Below are positions 5,733 through 6,932 of a DNA stretch of 6,932 bases, piece after piece; the first letter of the stretch is position 1; every line of letters begins with the position of its first letter. The stretch is from Rhodospirillales bacterium. Its GTDB lineage: Bacteria; Pseudomonadota; Alphaproteobacteria; Micavibrionales; UBA2020. Both the position numbers and the translations under genes were made by a program. The notes below the pieces were generated by a model that was not told where the DNA came from, did no database searches, and worked only from the letters and a program-made list of their open reading frames with translations. Location of the stretch: assembly GCA_023266795.1 (NCBI GenBank), contig JAHFPI010000022.1, forward strand, positions 7,731 to 14,662, written 5' to 3'.

Positions 5733-6403
5733 GGCGCTAAATCTTTTCTGCGAGAAACATTGAACGGGCGGACGGCGCGGATGGGATGATCCAACCCCCT
5801 GTGACAATTCGTTTTCTCCAGCCACTGCGCGTGCCGCTCTTTCTGCTTTTCAGGCCATTGCTCCAGCATCGCAACCACGTCAGTCATGCCCGGCAGTTTT
5901 CTTTTCCGCGCCTCCATCAGGGCGGTGTCGCCATTAAGATTCTGCGTGTTAATATCGGCGCCGTTTTCCAGCAACAGCTCCACGATGTCGATGTACCTAT
6001 TCACCGCCGCATACATCAGTGTCGTCCAGCCTGAATTGTCCGCATTAACATCGGCGCCTTTTTCGAGCAGCAGTTCTGCAATGTCTTTGTGCCCGCTCCA
6101 TGCCGCTCCCATCAGGGCTGTCTCGTCTTTCCAATCGCACCTGTTAACGTCGGCACCTTTTTCCAGCAGCAACTCCACGATGTCTTTGTGTCCGTTTGCC
6201 GCTGCCAGTAGCAGGGCTGTTTCGCCGCGCGTAGAGCCGTGCGGACTGTCCTTTTTGGCTTTCTCATCTACGGCAGTTTTATGTTTGTCCAGAAATTCGG
6301 CGACTGCTGCAATATTCCCAACGCAGGCAGCCTCTACATAGGCATCGATCTCCTCCTGAGAGGGGGATGAATTAAACTGATTTTGCAGGCTGCCTGTACT
6401 CAT
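5729..6403 (-). CDS. Ankyrin array gene C, intact, about five repeats
   Basis: 224 aa and the best complete representative of the family. It has the N-terminal box SLQNQFNSSPSQEEIDAY (residues 5-22), a degenerate first repeat (23-46) and a short charged insert KKDSPHGSTR (50-59). Four clear ankyrin repeats begin at TALLLAAANGH (62), TALMGAAWSGH (95), TTLMYAAVNRY (127) and TALMEARK (160). Repeats two and three are nearly identical (GHKDI[VA]ELLLEKGADVN), a sign of recent internal duplication. The C-terminal box is EQWPEKQKERHAQWLEKTNC then HRGLDHPIRA (181-210), ending SRRKDLAP. No signal peptide or membrane segment, so cytoplasmic or a secreted substrate. The ATG at 6403 overlaps the stop of gene B, with a GGAAGGGGGG purine run just upstream (6411-6420). 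Its own stop overlaps the start of gene D. Molecular target unknown. Confidence 0.92.
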   Translation of the reverse strand: MSTGSLQNQFNSSPSQEEIDAYVEAACVGNIAAVAEFLDKHKTAVDEKAKKDSPHGSTRGETALLLAAANGHKDIVELLLEKGADVNRCDWKDETALMGAAWSGHKDIAELLLEKGADVNADNSGWTTLMYAAVNRYIDIVELLLENGADINTQNLNGDTALMEARKRKLPGMTDVVAMLEQWPEKQKERHAQWLEKTNCHRGLDHPIRAVRPFNVSRRKDLAP

Positions 6404-6882
6404 GGCGGAGCCCCCCTTCCACGGCGGGGGTTAATCAGGTGCGGCACGGGCATGGGCTCTTCCAGCCCCCGGTGGCAATCCGTATCCCTGAGCCACTTCT
6501 TTTCAGGCCATTCCTCCAGCACGGCGATGATTTCGGTTTGGTTTTGAGTCTGGGCGTGATTCAGGGCCGTCCGGCCATGATTGTCCTGCTTATCGATCGG
6601 CGCGTCCTTTTCCAGCAACAGCTCTACGATGTCCTTGTGCCCAGACGCCGCCGCGTGCATCAAAGCCGTCTTGCCCCATTCGTCTTTCTCATTGATGATG
6701 GACGGGTCTTTGTCCAAAAATCCCGCGACAGACGCAAGATTCCCCGCGCGGGCGGCCCGTATGAAAGTGTCAATGACCATTTTCCGGGAAGCGATGGGAT
6801 CGTTCACGAAAAGTTCAGTAACCGAGCCGCGCCCTCGAGGGGATGCTGAATTAAACTGGTTCTGCAGGTAGCTAGTGCTCAT
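6400..6882 (-). CDS. Ankyrin array gene B, intact, short member with an N-terminal insertion
   Basis: 160 aa. The N-terminal box LQNQFNSASP (6-15) is followed by about 18 extra residues not found in C, D or E (RGRGSVTELFVNDPIASR). The helical first repeat (VIDTFIRAARAGNLASVAGF) then resumes at about 36. One full ankyrin repeat follows, with TALMHAAASGHKDIVELLLE at 72-91, and a partial one at GRTALNHAQ (103-111), so this is the smallest repeat domain of the array. The C-terminal box is shortened: EEWPEKK at 123-129 runs straight into WLRDTDCHRGLEEPM, without the HAQ segment. The tail PRRGRGAPP differs from the RRKDLAP of C. AAGGA at 6892-6896 is 9 nt before the ATG at 6882, whose ATGA overlaps the stop of gene A. 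Function unknown. Confidence 0.9.
   Translation of the reverse strand: MSTSYLQNQFNSASPRGRGSVTELFVNDPIASRKMVIDTFIRAARAGNLASVAGFLDKDPSIINEKDEWGKTALMHAAASGHKDIVELLLEKDAPIDKQDNHGRTALNHAQTQNQTEIIAVLEEWPEKKWLRDTDCHRGLEEPMPVPHLINPRRGRGAPP
6428..6448. repeat. 21-bp exact direct repeat, copy 1 (second copy at 6907-6927)
   Basis: GGGTTAATCAGGTGCGGCAC plus a following G occurs here and again at 6907-6927, with near-identity continuing for several bases to the right. Both copies encode the VPHLIN segment at the C-terminus of an ankyrin gene (B and A). Nucleotide-level identity points to recent duplication or gene conversion between neighbouring members. Confidence 0.75.
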
Positions 6883-6932
6883 GACACTAAATCCTTTCTG
6901 CGCGAAGGGTTAATCAGGTGCGGCACGCGCAT
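6879..6932 (-). CDS. Ankyrin array gene A, only the last 17 codons are in the window
   Basis: An open frame enters from the right edge and ends at TGA (6879-6881), overlapping the ATG of gene B. The visible residues read RVPHLINPSRRKDLVS. RVPHLIN matches PVPHLIN near the end of gene B, and RRKDL matches the tail of gene C. This is therefore the C-terminus of a further member of the same family, extending the array beyond the window. No ankyrin repeat is visible in the fragment, so membership is inferred from the tail. Confidence 0.75.
   Translation of the reverse strand: MRVPHLINPSRRKDLVS
6892..6897 (-). promoter_or_regulatory. Shine-Dalgarno of gene B inside the tail codons of gene A
   Basis: AAAGGA on the minus strand, 9 nt before the ATG. 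The same bases encode Lys-Asp of the RRKDL tail of the upstream gene (AGA AAG GAT TTA). The equivalent site for gene E is AAGGA at 5098-5102, for gene D AAAAGA at 5742-5747, and for gene C GGAAGGGGGG at 6411-6420. Confidence 0.7.
6907..6927. repeat. 21-bp exact direct repeat, copy 2
   Basis: Partner of the copy at 6428-6448, in the tail codons of gene A. The two copies are 479 bp apart, about one gene length, as expected of a tandem gene duplication. Confidence 0.75.

Noticed and set aside
4169..6932. CRISPR array or non-coding repeat array
   Set aside because: The periodicity is the roughly 99-nt ankyrin codon repeat inside open frames; copies are diverged and there are no uniform spacers.
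1..6932. tRNA, rRNA, insertion sequence or integration site
   Set aside because: No cloverleaf, rRNA-like block, transposase motif or terminal inverted repeats were seen; genes fill nearly all of the window.

Overview
The window reads as one co-directional cluster on the minus strand, so transcription runs from high to low coordinates. The left part encodes core genes of a type IVB (Dot/Icm, IncI-like) secretion or conjugation machine. The right part is a tandem array of paralogous ankyrin-repeat genes. DotD, DotC and DotB homologues, a periplasmic disulfide-exchange protein and a lipobox-bearing lipoprotein point to a Gram-negative bacterium, most likely a proteobacterium. By eye the dot region is GC-rich and the ankyrin region and its right-hand junctions less so. 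I cannot name the genus, or say whether this is chromosome or plasmid.

In order of transcription:
(1) 6932-4169: a partial ankyrin gene tail (A), intact genes B and C, gene D split by an in-frame amber codon, and gene E split by a frameshift. Each member has a conserved N-terminal box (LQNQFNS-PSQEE type), a variable number of ankyrin repeats and a conserved C-terminal box (EWPEKQK...HAQWL...CHKGL..PI). Consecutive members overlap by 4 nt (ATGA or GTGA). The Shine-Dalgarno of each gene lies inside the last codons of the gene before it.
(2) 4168-4092: a short AT-rich gap with an extended -10 promoter candidate at the end of the array.
(3) 4091-2773: a DsbC/DsbG-like thiol:disulfide protein, then a lytic transglycosylase 14 nt further on.
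(4) 2772-2684: a spacer with an imperfect inverted repeat.
(5) 2683-1: dotD, dotC and dotB, overlapping by 20-odd nt at both junctions. The window ends inside the last codons of dotB.

How the genes may work together: DotC and DotD are outer-membrane core components of a T4BSS, DotB is its cytoplasmic ATPase, the transglycosylase opens the peptidoglycan, and the Dsb-like protein handles disulfides of periplasmic parts. Ankyrin proteins are a well-known class of Dot/Icm substrates in Legionella and Coxiella. The array upstream of the core genes is therefore a candidate effector, or transfer-associated, family. That link is inferred from context and a shared tail, not proven.
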